In this document: positions 1-10,744 of the stretch, piece by piece | How positions within the stretch are numbered: the stretch's first letter is position 1 | How the letters are laid out: every line of letters starts with the position of its first letter | Assembly (NCBI GenBank): GCA_963971575.1 | Contig: OZ020624.1 | Location: 28,284,356 to 28,348,355 of the forward strand | Length of the DNA stretch: 64,000 nt | Direction of reading: 5' to 3' | Source: Liopterus haemorrhoidalis | Lineage: Eukaryota > Arthropoda > Insecta > Coleoptera > Dytiscidae | The notes under the pieces: model-generated | Databases searched by the model: none | What the model saw: only the letters and a program-made list of their open reading frames with translations | Told to the model about the DNA's origin: nothing | Made by a program: the position numbers and the translations under genes

Positions 1-362
1 TACAAAAGGTAATCGTGATCACCAATAACATCTAAAGATTTCAGGTAGGGACCAACACTGACACCTACAAATATATGTTTCCGGTTTTATTCTTTGATGA
101 ATGCGGAACGTTTATTTCTTTGAAATATGGTTAATGATGATCTATTAGGTCTTTCGGACATGTTTGTAGATTTCGTAGATATAATGAATAAGCCTTTATT
201 AAAACCAAGGCCATTTTTCATAGTAAGAAATGAGATTTCGACAAATTTGTTGCAGTTGTCTGACAAATCTTTGTTTCATATGAGTTTCGACAAATTTTAA
301 AACTTTTGTTGACGATTGAAAGTAATGTCACCAATCAAATTTTATAATTTATAACCCAGGAG

Positions 363-1249
363 TAGGGATGGGAACGTTATATCGATATTTCGAAAATATT
401 GATATTTTAAAAAATATATCGATATTTTTATATCGATATTTGAAAACTCACATTGCAAATTCTAGATTAAATTGATTGTCATTATAAAATGTTCTTTTCA
501 TTGCATTTAAATTTTTTTCATTCTTAATAAAAAATTTCCCATTTATTTATTTATTTGTCTTCAAAATATGAAAAATGTATTAAAATATTTGACATATGTC
601 ATTCGTTTCCATATTTTCACTGTAGGAATTTTAAAGTTTCACATACCAAACCTGAAATAACCCAAGCAAGGTCCCTTTTCGTGACAACCTAAAATAACGA
701 AATTTCCATTTAGTTCCGCCTAATCGTTTGGAATAGCCTGTAAGACGAAATTTTGATTTCAATAATTTGCACCTGTGAAATTGTATGTCATGTTGGTATT
801 AAAAAATTATAAAAAATGTCACTATATTAATAATGATCATAACCAATAAATCTAAAGTCGGTTTTACAGCAAAAGGAATATTTTTAATTTAAAGACCGTA
901 ATACACTATAAAAGTAACCAAAAAGATCTGGTGTGTCCTTACAAAAGTGAACAGCATATATATATATATAATTATGAGAGCAGTTAACTAGGAAAATATT
1001 AGAAAGTTGGTTGGTAGCTGGGTGAGTACCAACTGTAAAGTGATTGTCTGTCAAGTGGTGACTTCTTTTCCCGTCAAGCCAACCAAAAAAATTTGTAATT
1101 TATATATCTTACATGTTACGTGTTAGTTATTTCGATATATCGAAAATATCGATATTTTTACTTCGATATATATATCGAATATCGATATCATACTTACGAT
1201 ATATCGAATGGCGCATATATCGATATTCAAAAATAAATTCCCATCCCTA
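363..1249. mobile_element. hAT-like non-autonomous element with TATCGATA-rich ends
   Basis: The ends are inverted: TAGGGATGGGAA at 363 and TTCCCATCCCTA ending at 1249. They are flanked by an 8-bp duplication that differs at one base (cccaggag at 355-362, cccaggac at 1250-1257). An 8-bp target duplication and a TAGGGATGG-type terminus are typical of hAT elements. Both subterminal regions (about 380-450 and 1130-1230) are packed with overlapping ATCGATAT palindromes. No transposase is visible inside. About 75 bp at 665-745 match the right end of the small MITE at 22587-22860. Confidence 0.8.
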
Positions 1250-1257
1250 CCCAGGAC

Positions 1258-2386
1258 TGGGTAATCACTAGAGCTAGGACATAGCTAGGTCTAAGCCGTC
1301 ACTGCCGTCGCTTGCGAGCGGCACGTTTTTTTTTTTTTTCAATAAAAACTTCATTTTATTCATGTGCCGAACTTGTCAAAACCGAAACTCGTACTTTATC
1401 CATATTCAATACGCTCATAATGAGTCTAATCTCTTGTATTCCAATTAAATTTAACTGTGAAGACCCTAATTAATGTGTTAGACACCGACCATAGTCGGTT
1501 GAGGTTTTTCATATATAGTTTTCAACTTGAAAATATTAATAAAAATAGAATAAAAAAGGTAATTGTATGAACTTGTATGAATTTGTCAGAATTGCAAGTA
1601 ATACCCATTTATTGATATTATGATGTGAATTTTTCTACGTCTATGAACATTTCATTAATAATGTCGTTAGTGCAGATTTGCCTAAAAACGTCCGTATTAC
1701 ATTTACATAAAACTTTTTTAACAACTATCAGATAAGCTATAACTATTTAATAGTGTTCTGCTGGGCATGATTTGTTAATTTTCACAGACTAAACCTTTCA
1801 AGTTATATATTAAATCTATTTTGCGTTCAGAATAACACAAGTTAAAGCTAGCGAATAAAAAGCTGAACAAGAAACGTTTTGAGACATTACCATCGATCTG
1901 CTTTAAGTGAAAATTATTCTCAACTTCTACAAGGTATTATTATTCAAATTTTAAAACATGATAGCTTCCAGCAAAACACAACAATTCTTCTAACTGTATT
2001 ACCACCCAAAGGTAGCAATTATACTTAAAAGAAATTAGTTAAAAATTTTCCTATAGTTTAAATTTTTTACGTGTAAAAACAATATAAATCAAATTAATAA
2101 TTTTTACGATTTTCTTCATTTGGTTATCTGTCTGTTTTTGGAGTTTTGATCGAATGTTTTGGCTTTCTAATATGTATTGATGTTGAAGACCTGACACTCC
2201 ATTCTTGTAAGGTCAATGGAAACACCTAGCCAGAAGGTTGTACGTCTTTGGTGTGGGTTGTGCACATTAGATGTCCACAAGGGGGGGGGGGGATTTGTGA
2301 TGAATGGGAGAGAATTATGGGCTTCATAGACGTAGACAACGGGGCATATATGGAAATAAAATATAACAATTAAATTAAATACTTTA
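1258..2386. other. No gene recognised
   Basis: AT-rich sequence without a supported gene. It holds poly-T at about 1327-1340 and a run of 12 G at 2281-2292. The G run is in single-copy-looking sequence, and I see no element ends around it. Confidence 0.5.
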
Positions 2387-2567
2387 CGCTGGTTGCCTCA
2401 TATTTCGGGATTGCGCTAAACTTGTGCTACCATCTGGCAACTCACCCGTATATCGTTAAGTGTGACACTTTTAACGGTATACTTACTCATAACGTTTTGA
2501 CGTACGAGCGCTATTTGTGTTGTTTACAGTAATTTGAAAAGAAATCATCTCTGCTAAAAACTGGAAA

Positions 2568-3322
2568 TCTGGAATTAAATCGTGAACATTTTCGAGTGAT
2601 TATTTTTTACGACTTTCGACTTGGATTAACCCAACAACAGTGCATCGATAGGGTGACCATTTTCTTAAGAAGGCAATGCGGGACGGAGCAAACAAAAAAA
2701 AGGTCCTCATCTCCCAAATCCAAGTGAAGAGCAAAAAAAAGGTCCTCACCTCCCAAATCCAAGTGAAGAGCAAAAAAAAAGGTCCTCATTTCCTCGAATA
2801 CAAGTTACAATGCGGGACAAAATGTTAAAATGCGGGACTTTTGCGGGACGCATCTTAATGCGGGACAAAATGTTATAATGCGGGACGAATGTTATAATCC
2901 GCAAAAAGCGGGACGAATGGTCACCCTATGCATCGATGAACTTAATTTAACTTTTGGTGATGAAGCACCATCAAAGACTACTGTTTATCGATGGTTTGCC
3001 GACTTCAATCGTGGCCGTAGTTCGCTTAAGAACGAATTTCGTGAAGGATGCCCAAAATTGGTTGTGAGTGAACTGATACTGCAAGATCGTCATGTGACTT
3101 ATCGTGAGATTGAGGTATCTTTGGACATTAGTGGGACCAGCATACATTCACTATTGCAAGAAAATTTGGCCTCCAAAAAAATTTGTTCAAATTAGATTCC
3201 ACATAATTTGACAATCGCAGTGGAGAAAACCGCAATCGGAGTGGAAAATATACTTTGAAAATTGGTTCAAATGCATGCAAAAGTGTATTGATCTTCATGG
3301 AGAATATTTTGAAAAACAATAA
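2568..3322 (+). pseudogene. mariner transposase, N- and C-terminal pieces
   Basis: Removing the MITE at 2649-2928 plus one copy of its 8-bp duplication joins the frame as FRLGLTQQQCIDELNLTFGD, which continues into a paired-like helix-turn-helix region (TTVYRWFADFNRG at about 2978-3017). This is the DNA-binding domain of mauritiana/irritans-type mariners. The frame runs to KKICSN near 3193 and then loses the DD34D catalytic core. Sequence at 3255-3322 encodes a typical mariner C-terminus (MQKCIDLHGEYFEK, stop at 3320). The copy cannot encode an active transposase. A stop at 3195 and shifted frames confirm decay. Confidence 0.85.
2649..2928. mobile_element. hAT-type MITE inside the mariner copy
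   Basis: 280 bp with perfect 12-bp inverted ends (TAGGGTGACCAT / ATGGTCACCCTA). It has a perfect 8-bp duplication tgcatcga at 2641-2648 and 2929-2936. Inside are two direct copies of a ~38-bp unit beginning GGTCCTCA (about 2701 and 2740), a third partial copy near 2780, and repeated ATGCGGGAC motifs at 2675-2915. It does not code for protein. Confidence 0.9.
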
Positions 3323-3389
3323 AGCCACTTTTGTTGATAAACAATTATTTTTGATCTCAAATACCGAAATATAAAAGGCAACCCTTCTA

Positions 3390-3890
3390 CTCGAGCACGT
3401 GGCTCTGACAGATTGTCCCGGTCACCCATGTTTTACACCAGCCCTAACTGCAGCAGAATTGTTATCATTTACATTTGCATAATTGGCTGTAAAGTTAGAT
3501 TTTGCGTTCCTATATTTTTTCTGCGAAAGATTATAGTTATCGATTCTTATTTCATAATAAGAGTCTGTTAGTGGAAGCTGAATCCTTATTGAATTAGTAC
3601 AGCTTTCAATTATTTTTATAATGATAAATAATTCATCCTAAAAGACCTATTTAACATTTCTACGAATATTTGTTGCTTTCAAGTCGATTCCTTTACTAGT
3701 TTTATTCTTTTTTTTATTTGACACTAAGATGATTTGGGTCCACATTGTTCAATTCTCAGAAGGGAGTCGTAACATGATCACGTTTGGAAGTTAAAGAATG
3801 CTTTTGTTGAATTTTGCAAAATCGACAAATACGAAAAATATGATATTTTGATTGCTTCTTTGTCCGGGTAATATTTACACACATAAAAGA
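3390..3890. other. No gene recognised
   Basis: AT-rich spacer between two mariner-related segments. I see no repeat ends or coding frame. Confidence 0.5.
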
Positions 3891-3904
3891 ATTTATTGAA
3901 TTGC

Positions 3905-4120
3905 TCTAAATATTATTAGGAGGTTGCATTGAAATTCGCTGTTTTCTTGTGTTTTTTGAATACTTATTTCTATAACAAAATGCGTGAATACATTAAACAA
4001 AGTATTTCCCTCGGAAACCATGAAATTTTCCCACTTTTCTGGCAGAAGTTGAATTCCACGACGAAAGAATGGTCTGTCTTTTAAGCCAATACATTCAGCA
4101 ACCCAACTTCTCCATAATGT
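3905..4120 (-). pseudogene. mariner transposase C-terminal fragment
   Basis: The minus strand encodes FFRRGIQLLPEKWENFMVSE, the hallmark C-terminus of irritans-type mariner transposases (the FFRRGI..LPERWE..V block before the stop). It starts abruptly next to an unrelated Tc1-like fragment at 4125-4492. The more N-terminal mariner part is at 4750-5290 on the same strand, so this may be one element broken by later sequence or two separate relics. No terminal repeats were identified. Confidence 0.75.
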
Positions 4121-4124
4121 AATC

Positions 4125-4492
4125 AATTGATGATGGTTCTTTTTCGGCGTATAATTGATAAATTTTTCTTTTGACTACATCTTGAAAAAAAATGAATCAT
4201 ATTCTTTATAACTTGCTTTGCGTATTCTTTTGTTTTTCTGCTTTTCGCTTGTTTCAATTTGTAATGCTGACTTTATTTGACAATGCGAGAATTTTGTAAA
4301 ATCAGTGGTCATTTTAACTGCACAAAATTCTTCGAATAACTTCACACAATGCTTGTACACGTTAAATATTAATCTTCTTTCGTTTTCTGTCAACTGTACA
4401 TTTTTAAATTGACTATTTGCATCACTATATTCCGGATTATTTTCTACCACTACGTTTTCTTCACCGTCAATATCTTCGTGTGTTCTCCACAT
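4125..4492 (-). pseudogene. Tc1-like transposase N-terminal fragment, frameshifted
   Basis: The minus-strand frame starts MWRTHEDIDGEENVV and contains NERRLIFNVYKHCVKLFEE. A second frame continues as DVVKRKIYQLYAEKEP. The order (acidic start, a 'NER..I.NVY' helix, then a 'DVVKRKIY..Y..K' helix) resembles the N-terminal half of a Tc1-like transposase group common in arthropods, in which a long helix-turn-helix region precedes the DDE core. The catalytic domain is absent. A run of T near 4188 marks the frameshift. The family call is from pattern only and could be wrong. Confidence 0.45.
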
Positions 4493-4749
4493 AATGTAAA
4501 TTAAAAATATTAATAATTGAACGTAATAATATTAAATTGTTAACTAATGCGAGTCGATTAACAAATGAGCCAATATTTCAAAACATTTATTTATACATAC
4601 GTTTAAGTACTAACTATAAATAAGTATACTTGTTTTTTTTTAATCCTTTAAGTAAGATGGGTAATGTGAAAAACTAATCCCTACGGCTATGGGTTGACAT
4701 GCCTAGTTATATCACTTCGATTGTAATTTTATGAGTTCCCTAACTTTTA

Positions 4750-5290
4750 TTATTTTATTGCGATCTTCAAAACTAATATGGTACGGACTATATCTTCCAA
4801 AGCGTGTTGTTTCGATCGGAATAGATGGTAATCGCTTTGGTCCAGTTCCGGAGAATATGCTGGGTGAAGATGAATCTCCCATTCGAGCTCCATTAGTGTT
4901 TGTTTCACGGCTATAGCAACATGGGGCTGAGAACTGTCATAGAGAAGAATCACTTTCCAGCGATTTGAGGCAATTGATGGTCGTTTTCGCATCAAATTAT
5001 CGTTCAAACGCTCCAATTGTTGTCGATAACGTTTGGTGGTGATTGTTTCCTTGGATTGTAACAGCTCATAATGCACGACATCCTCCATATCCTACCAAAT
5101 ATAAAGCATTGTGACCGTGAATATTTCACTTTGGTGTTGACGTTGATGGCAGCCATCTCCAATTTCTGGATCGTTTCCTTGACTTGTAAACGTTGTAAAA
5201 TTATTGATTTATTGAATTCGAGTCGTTAAGCCAATTCTTTGAGTGTCTGAGCAGGGTTTTCTGCCAATAGAGCTTACAGCTATTCATCTT
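4750..5290 (-). pseudogene. mariner transposase central fragment (irritans-like)
   Basis: Reading on the minus strand, degraded N-terminal sequence at 5150-5290 gives ALLAENPAQTLKELA, the second helix-turn-helix of irritans mariners. A catalytic-domain segment at 4750-5088 contains HYELLQSKETITTKRYRQQL, followed by HPAYSPELDQSDYHLF, which carries the third catalytic Asp. Stops and frameshifts occur at about 5095-5140 and 5270. The second catalytic Asp region reads LYDSSQPHVA instead of the usual HDNARPH-type motif, so this is a dead copy. Confidence 0.8.
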
Positions 5291-5299
5291 TGAACCTTT

Positions 5300-6360
5300 T
5301 CTTTATAATACATATTTATAATTATATATTTTTTATAATAATTAGCGAGACAAAAAGGTTTAGAAATACTGACTTAAAAGATATATAAAGTACTTACGAG
5401 TTAGTTGATTGTGATTTAATCTTTATATTTATTTTATTTTATTCGAAAATTCTGTAACCCAATATTTAGCAGAGATCTACTTTGAGAATCACTGCAGTAA
5501 TTAAGTTGAGTTATTTATGAAGTCGGGTGTAAAAACAAATTCAGCCCACTGATTGTATTCAAGTAGTTTATTTTTAAAACCAGAGAAAGTGACTGCCTAC
5601 CCACATTGATATTTCTGTTATAAATAAAATTTATTGCGCATTGAATTATCGTAAAAATTTTATTAAAAAATCACTAAAAGGCAACAAATTTCAACCTGCG
5701 GACACTCTATGGTTAGATAATTGCCCACGAAGCACAGACTTCAATTAAAACTTCGCAGGAATTGTATTATTCTTATCGAAAATATTGTTGCGTCGAATAT
5801 ATCTCAGACAGGAGGATTCGGCCCACTACTATTTTTCGGCCCACTTTTCGTGATAAAGTCAGAAATATTAAAAAAGGAAGTGGTCTATTGAAGAGGCCTA
5901 AAAATTTGAGTAGCACGGTAAACACGGCCCTGTTAGTCAATAAACATTATTATTATAGTTATTAACAAAATACATTATATAATTAATAATTCTATTTTTC
6001 TATTGTATTTTCAGAATTCAATCATAAAAATAAGCTTATTTTTCTTTACAAATCGTGTCAAAACAAACTAGATAATCTTTTCGGGAAAACTAGAAAAACA
6101 AACTATAATCGAAAACATATCCCCCTGACGTTCATATATTTGAAAAATATAAGAAAAACAAAACAACAGAACTAATCAACTAAACAACATTAAATTAAAG
6201 TCAGTCAAGTGAATAGTGAAAATAATTCCACTTTGATTCCAGACAATGATTGATTATGATGCTATATAAATATCAAATTTCTTAGTTTGCTAAAATGTAT
6301 GACCTAAATTATGGATAAGGTCAAATTTGCAATTAATGAACTCCTGAAATACAAGTTCAC
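5300..6360. other. No gene recognised
   Basis: AT-rich. A short duplicated phrase (cggcccact) occurs near 5820-5845. No coding frame, element ends or RNA gene were recognised. Confidence 0.5.
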
Positions 6361-6364
6361 CATA

Positions 6365-7080
<716 letters not shown>

Positions 7081-7084
7081 AGGT

Positions 7085-7145
7085 GTATCCTGGTCTAATG
7101 GTTAGCTTGCTCGCTTGCTACGCAGCAAACTCGCTCTCGGAGAAG
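7085..7145 (+). repeat. tRNA-like 5' half (possible SINE head remnant)
   Basis: TCCTGGTCTAATGGTTAGC has an A-box-like sequence, but no B box follows. The TA-flanked element at 7152 begins directly after it. It may be a SINE truncated by that insertion; the evidence is thin. Confidence 0.3.
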
Positions 7146-7151
7146 TTATTA

Positions 7152-7727
7152 GGGGAAGCCGGGGCATAACGGGTACCTTAAGGATTATCTTTAATAAAAT
7201 CTTAAGGAATATCGTAAAAAATTTCGAAATACTTTTATTCGTAAGATGATTTATTGTTTAATTATTACAGACAGTAAAAAATCTTAGATAAATACAAAAA
7301 TAAAAGTTATGACGATATAAAAAAAAGCTTCCTTGTGCTCATTTTTCCCCGGTGCCGGGGCAGAATGAGCACGGGTGGGGTATAATTGGCAATCAGCTAA
7401 AATCTGGCGCAGAATGAATACACGTGAGTGCATTCCTCATCGTTATCTTCTTCTCCAGCTCAAGAACAATGTGCCCACTTGCCACATGCTCTACACTGGA
7501 GCAATCAACGTCTGGATATGTGTGAAAAATATATCAACACAGCAAAAAACACCTTTCACCAATTTACGAAATGTAAACGTCAGCTCTCAGTCATACAACC
7601 ACTCTCGGAAGACACTAGCGAAGTGCTGAACGTGATTGGAATGCACCCAAACATGGCGGCTTGCTTTAACAGGCAAAGAAAGGGGAGCCCGTTATACCCC
7701 GGGAGCCCGTTATGTCCCAGCTTTTCC
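7152..7727. mobile_element. TA-flanked TIR element (Tc1/mariner/pogo type, non-autonomous)
   Basis: 576 bp between TA dinucleotides (7150-7151, 7728-7729). The inverted ends are GGGGAAGCCGGGGCATAACG at 7152 and CGTTATGTCCCAGCTTTTCC ending at 7727. A second inner copy of the end motif lies near 7681-7710 (GGGAGCCCGTTAT) and another near 7350 (GTGCCGGGGCAGAATGAGCAC). A plus-strand open frame at 7428-7729 (starts MHSSSLSSSPAQEQCAHL) could be a scrap of a larger protein, but I do not recognise it. Confidence 0.75.
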
Positions 7728-7729
7728 TA

Positions 7730-8300
7730 CAATTCCTATATATGTATTTTTTTTTTAAATCCTGTTTTCGCAAGCCCTAAAATTTTCCTAGGCCCTAGGC
7801 ACTGTACCTAACCTGTATAATGTATAAGATGTCCCTATTTGTAACTTTGTTATTTGTTTATTTTTATTTTTTTTTCAGTATTTTGTACCTTATAAAGATT
7901 TTTCTTTTGAGTTATTGTTATTTGATTATAAACGCCTTTTTTGCATAAATTTTTCTATTAATTATTACATTCCAATTTAACATTCTAATTACCATGAATA
8001 ATTTTCTGTGGAAAAAACTAGATTTATAACATCTATAATGTCTTTATATCTTATCCTTTTATTAAAATACGGAAGTAATAATTAATCCATGATGTCATTG
8101 TATAGACATTTTGTTTATTTACTTCTGTATTCGACAATATTCCAATATATGACAGTTTTCTCATTCATGCGTTGGTCTTTTGAATTTTTCTTCCAATAAG
8201 AGAAACAGAATATGAACCATGAGTCAGTCATATTCCCAATAATTCTAAAGAGATTCTCGTATCAAAAAGATTAGCATCTATGGAACGGAGTTAGCCCTTT
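7730..8300. other. No gene recognised
   Basis: AT-rich spacer with long T-runs. No element ends found. Confidence 0.5.
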
Positions 8301-8309
8301 TTATTATTT

Positions 8310-8985
8310 ACATTATTATTATTAAAAAATGGGGTTTGTAGTACCAATTTTCCACCACCATTTCTATGTCAGAAAGAACGTACGGTAAAACCGGTATTTG
8401 GTCAATACCATAGGCATGTCTAAGATGGTGTTTCACCGAACTGGTAACTCTATTGAATTCCTCCCGACAAAGTACTCCAGCGTTTTCCTTGACGGGACTC
8501 AAGTCTGGCAGATTAAATCTCGTTGCTGCTTTTAAAAAACTCTGCCTGGTAAAAAATCGCCCCTTTGCCACTAAATTCGTGCTCACTAAAGAATTGTAAT
8601 AGTAAGTCCAGTCTTTTGAGGATACTGCTAGCTGTTACCAGGACGAGTCGATCTTGCAAACACTCCAGATTAAGTAATCCCCGACCACCGTTTTGACGAG
8701 GGAGGTAAATGTGCTGCACAGAAGATTTCGGGTGAAGACTTCGATGATCATGATCTTTCTGATCCTCCTGTCGAGATCCTTAAAATCATCAACATTCCAT
8801 TTCATTACACCAAAAGTGTATGAAATTAATGGGACAGCAAATATGTTTGTGGCAACGATCTAATTCTTGCCAGACAGACAAGATCTCCATTTCTGCCCAA
8901 GTCGTGTTATATACTTGCTGCGAAGGGCCTGCTGTTTGAGAGAGACATCCTGGACACCTTCATATCGTTGTTATTATTATTAAAG
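8310..8985 (-). pseudogene. R2/R4 (Dong)-like non-LTR reverse transcriptase 3' part, copy 1
   Basis: On the minus strand, from 8950 downward, the frames give ALRSKYITRLGQKWRSCLSG, then SYTFGVMKWNVDDFKDLDRR, then after a frameshift HIYLPRQNGGRGLLNLECL. The pattern 'TYSFGV..W...DL..LDRK..., LYLPR..GGRGL' is the post-catalytic region of reverse transcriptases of the R2/R4 group of restriction-like-endonuclease LINEs. The downstream frame at 8308-8586 (starts MSTNLVAKGRFFTRQSF) is likely the rest of the C-terminal region. Short TTA runs border the segment (8300-8325 and 8970-8982). Stops and shifts make it dead. Confidence 0.65.
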
Positions 8986-9255
8986 AACAAAACTCTGGAT
9001 TAAGTAATCAATTAAGTAATCCCCGACCCCCGTTTTGACGAGGGAGGTAAATGCGCTGCACAGAAGATTTCGGGTGAAGACTTTGATGATCATAATCTTT
9101 CTGGTTCTCCTCTCGAGATCCTTAAGATCATCAACATTCCATTTCATTACACCAAAAGTGTATGAAATTAATTGGACAGCAAGCATGTTTGTGGCAGCGA
9201 TCTTGTTCTTGCCAGACAGACAAGATCTCCATTTCTGCCCAAGTTGTGTCATATA

Positions 9256-9993
9256 CGAGGGATGTTTCTTAAATTCTGGGAATTGTGCTATAATTAAATT
9301 ACGCAGAACTTATAGGCAATGTTATTGGTGCCAGACAAGTCTTGATATGTTTATGCAACTATCTAGTGCAATATTGTTCATTCTGATTTAGGTGTTCGAC
9401 TGATATAGACGCGTTTTCATAGCACTGTTTTTGTAACCATGGAAGACGCAGCAAAATCTCAAATAGCAATAATTTTTTTTTTGTGGAAGGTGTGAAAACA
9501 TCAGAAATTATTCAGCGTCTGCAAGGAGTATTTGGTGAGTCTGCAGAATCCAAAAGTACTGTTTATCGGTGGATAGTTTTAAAACTGGTAGAACATCACT
9601 AAAAGACGATCCACGCAGTGGGCGCCCAAGCACGTCGGTAAATGAAAGAAACATTACTGCTGTCGAAGACCTACTGAAAGAGGACAGGCGAATGACTATT
9701 CGTCAAATTAGTGTGCGCCTAGGGAGAGGTACACGACAAGTTCATGACATCTTGCATGACTGTTTGGGCGTTAGCAATGTTTTGCCGCGCTGGGTGCCAA
9801 GGCTGTTGGGACCAGAACAAAAACTCAATAGGAAAGTCATTTGAGGACGGCTTAAAAAAATTTGTTTATCGTTGGGATAAATGTATTCAGTTAAATGGAG
9901 ATTATGTTGAAAAACTACATTGTAATATTGACGAAAATTAACAAAACAATAAAAATTATAGCTAAATTCCCAGAACTTTGGAAACATCCCTTG
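9256..9993 (+). mobile_element. mariner internal-deletion copy inserted in the LINE
   Basis: 738 bp flanked by TA (9254-9255, 9994-9995). The inverted ends are GAGGGATGTTTC near 9257 and GAAACATCCCTT at 9981-9992, followed by ATTCTGGGAA/TTCCCAGAA. The intact LINE sequence (atatacttgctgcg) is seen at 8909-8922, which proves the exact insertion point. Confidence 0.9.
9439..9940 (+). pseudogene. mariner transposase remnant
   Basis: It starts MEDAAKSQIAIIFFLW at 9439. A shifted frame then gives KTSEIIQRLQGVFGESAESK and TVYRWI, and after another shift TGRTSLKDDPRSGRPSTS and MTIRQISVRLGRGTRQVHDI. These are the two helix-turn-helix motifs and GRPR-like linker of a mariner. A jump follows to LPRWVPRLL and then FVYRWDKCIQLNGDYVEK, the C-terminus. 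The catalytic Asp triad is deleted. At least two frameshifts (about 9470 and 9572) add to the deletion. Confidence 0.8.
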
Positions 9994-10389
9994 TACTTGC
10001 TGCGAAAGGTCTGCTGATTGAGAGGACATTCTCATATCTTTATTATTATTATTGAAAAACAGCACGTCTTGGAAAGTTGACAAGTGCAATGTTTCTCTTT
10101 ACGTGGTTTATATATGTATTATAATGGCATATTCTAAGTACCCCATATTATTCGTCATTCAATGATGTTATTAATTAGAATGTGAACATTGCAAAGTTCA
10201 CGTGCCTAATTAGAATATATCACAGGTGTGCTAAGAAGGTGCGGGTGGGTGTGTGTGGCTTCGATTTTTAGTTTATTATTAGAAATGATGGAATTGTCTT
10301 TTCCACATTTTTCAATGCATTATATCAAATGTGATAACATGGTAGAATGAAATATTATCTTGTTATGTCAGCACTATGAAAATATTACT

Positions 10390-10740
10390 TTTACTATTTC
10401 TTGTTTTATTAGATCATATTTATTAAATATTTTCCATTTAAGGTAAAATGCCACAAGAAATACTAGTAAACATATTACTTCAATTATATGTAATACTGTC
10501 CCAAATAGGCGTCCCTTGAGGTGATTTTTCAATCTTGGGAAGAGGAAAAAGTGACCAGGACTCAAATCAGGCGAATAAGGAGGCTGAAGAGCAACAGGAA
10601 TGTTTTTACTGACCAAAAACTCGTTTATTGAAATTGTAGATTTTTCTCATCCCCAATTCATTGGTCCAAATGTGATGAACGATAGTGTGAGTCAAATTCA
10701 ACTCTTCCCCGATTATTCTGACTATCAACCGACGATCTGA
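10390..10740 (-). pseudogene. mariner transposase remnant with internal deletion
   Basis: The minus strand encodes DLVRSDRRLIVRIIGEELNL, then HTIVHHIWTNELGMRK near 10640-10735 (second helix-turn-helix). After a deletion it reads NIPVALQPPYSPDLSPGHFF then LFPRLKNHLKGRLFG near 10500-10615. The third catalytic residue position reads Gly-His instead of Asp-Phe. The flanking repeat block begins directly at its right edge. Confidence 0.75.
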
Positions 10741-10744
10741 ACGC

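Larger units (their letters stand above)
2387..3387 (+). mobile_element. mariner (DD34D) internal-deletion copy
   Basis: The element is flanked by TA at 2385-2386 and 3388-3389. The ends are imperfect inverted repeats sharing GGTTGCCT and ATATTTCGG (left 2390-2409, right 3364-3387). Inside are the N-terminal third and the last ~20 codons of a mariner transposase, so the catalytic middle is gone. A hAT-type MITE sits inside at 2649-2928; without it the element is about 713 bp. A complete mariner is about 1.3 kb. Confidence 0.85.
9000..10060 (-). pseudogene. Second copy of the LINE segment, split by a mariner
   Basis: 9012-9253 repeats 8669-8910 at high identity, and 9996-10055 continues it to match 8905-8985 (acttgctgcgaa...gtctgctg). 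The minus-strand frame encodes GQKWRSCLSGKNKIAATNML, then SYTFGVMKWNVDDLKDLERR. The mariner at 9256-9993 interrupts it exactly at a TA. So an original tandem duplication, or two insertions at TTA-rich sites, was later hit by a mariner. TTATTATTATT lies at 10041-10052, next to the LINE end. Confidence 0.7.

Noticed and set aside
2281..2292. Poly-G run as an assembly gap marker
   Set aside because: Several G- or C-runs in the window (11994, 16817, 29998, 32316, 52361) lie in or near MITE-like sequence; they look natural, though length errors are likely.
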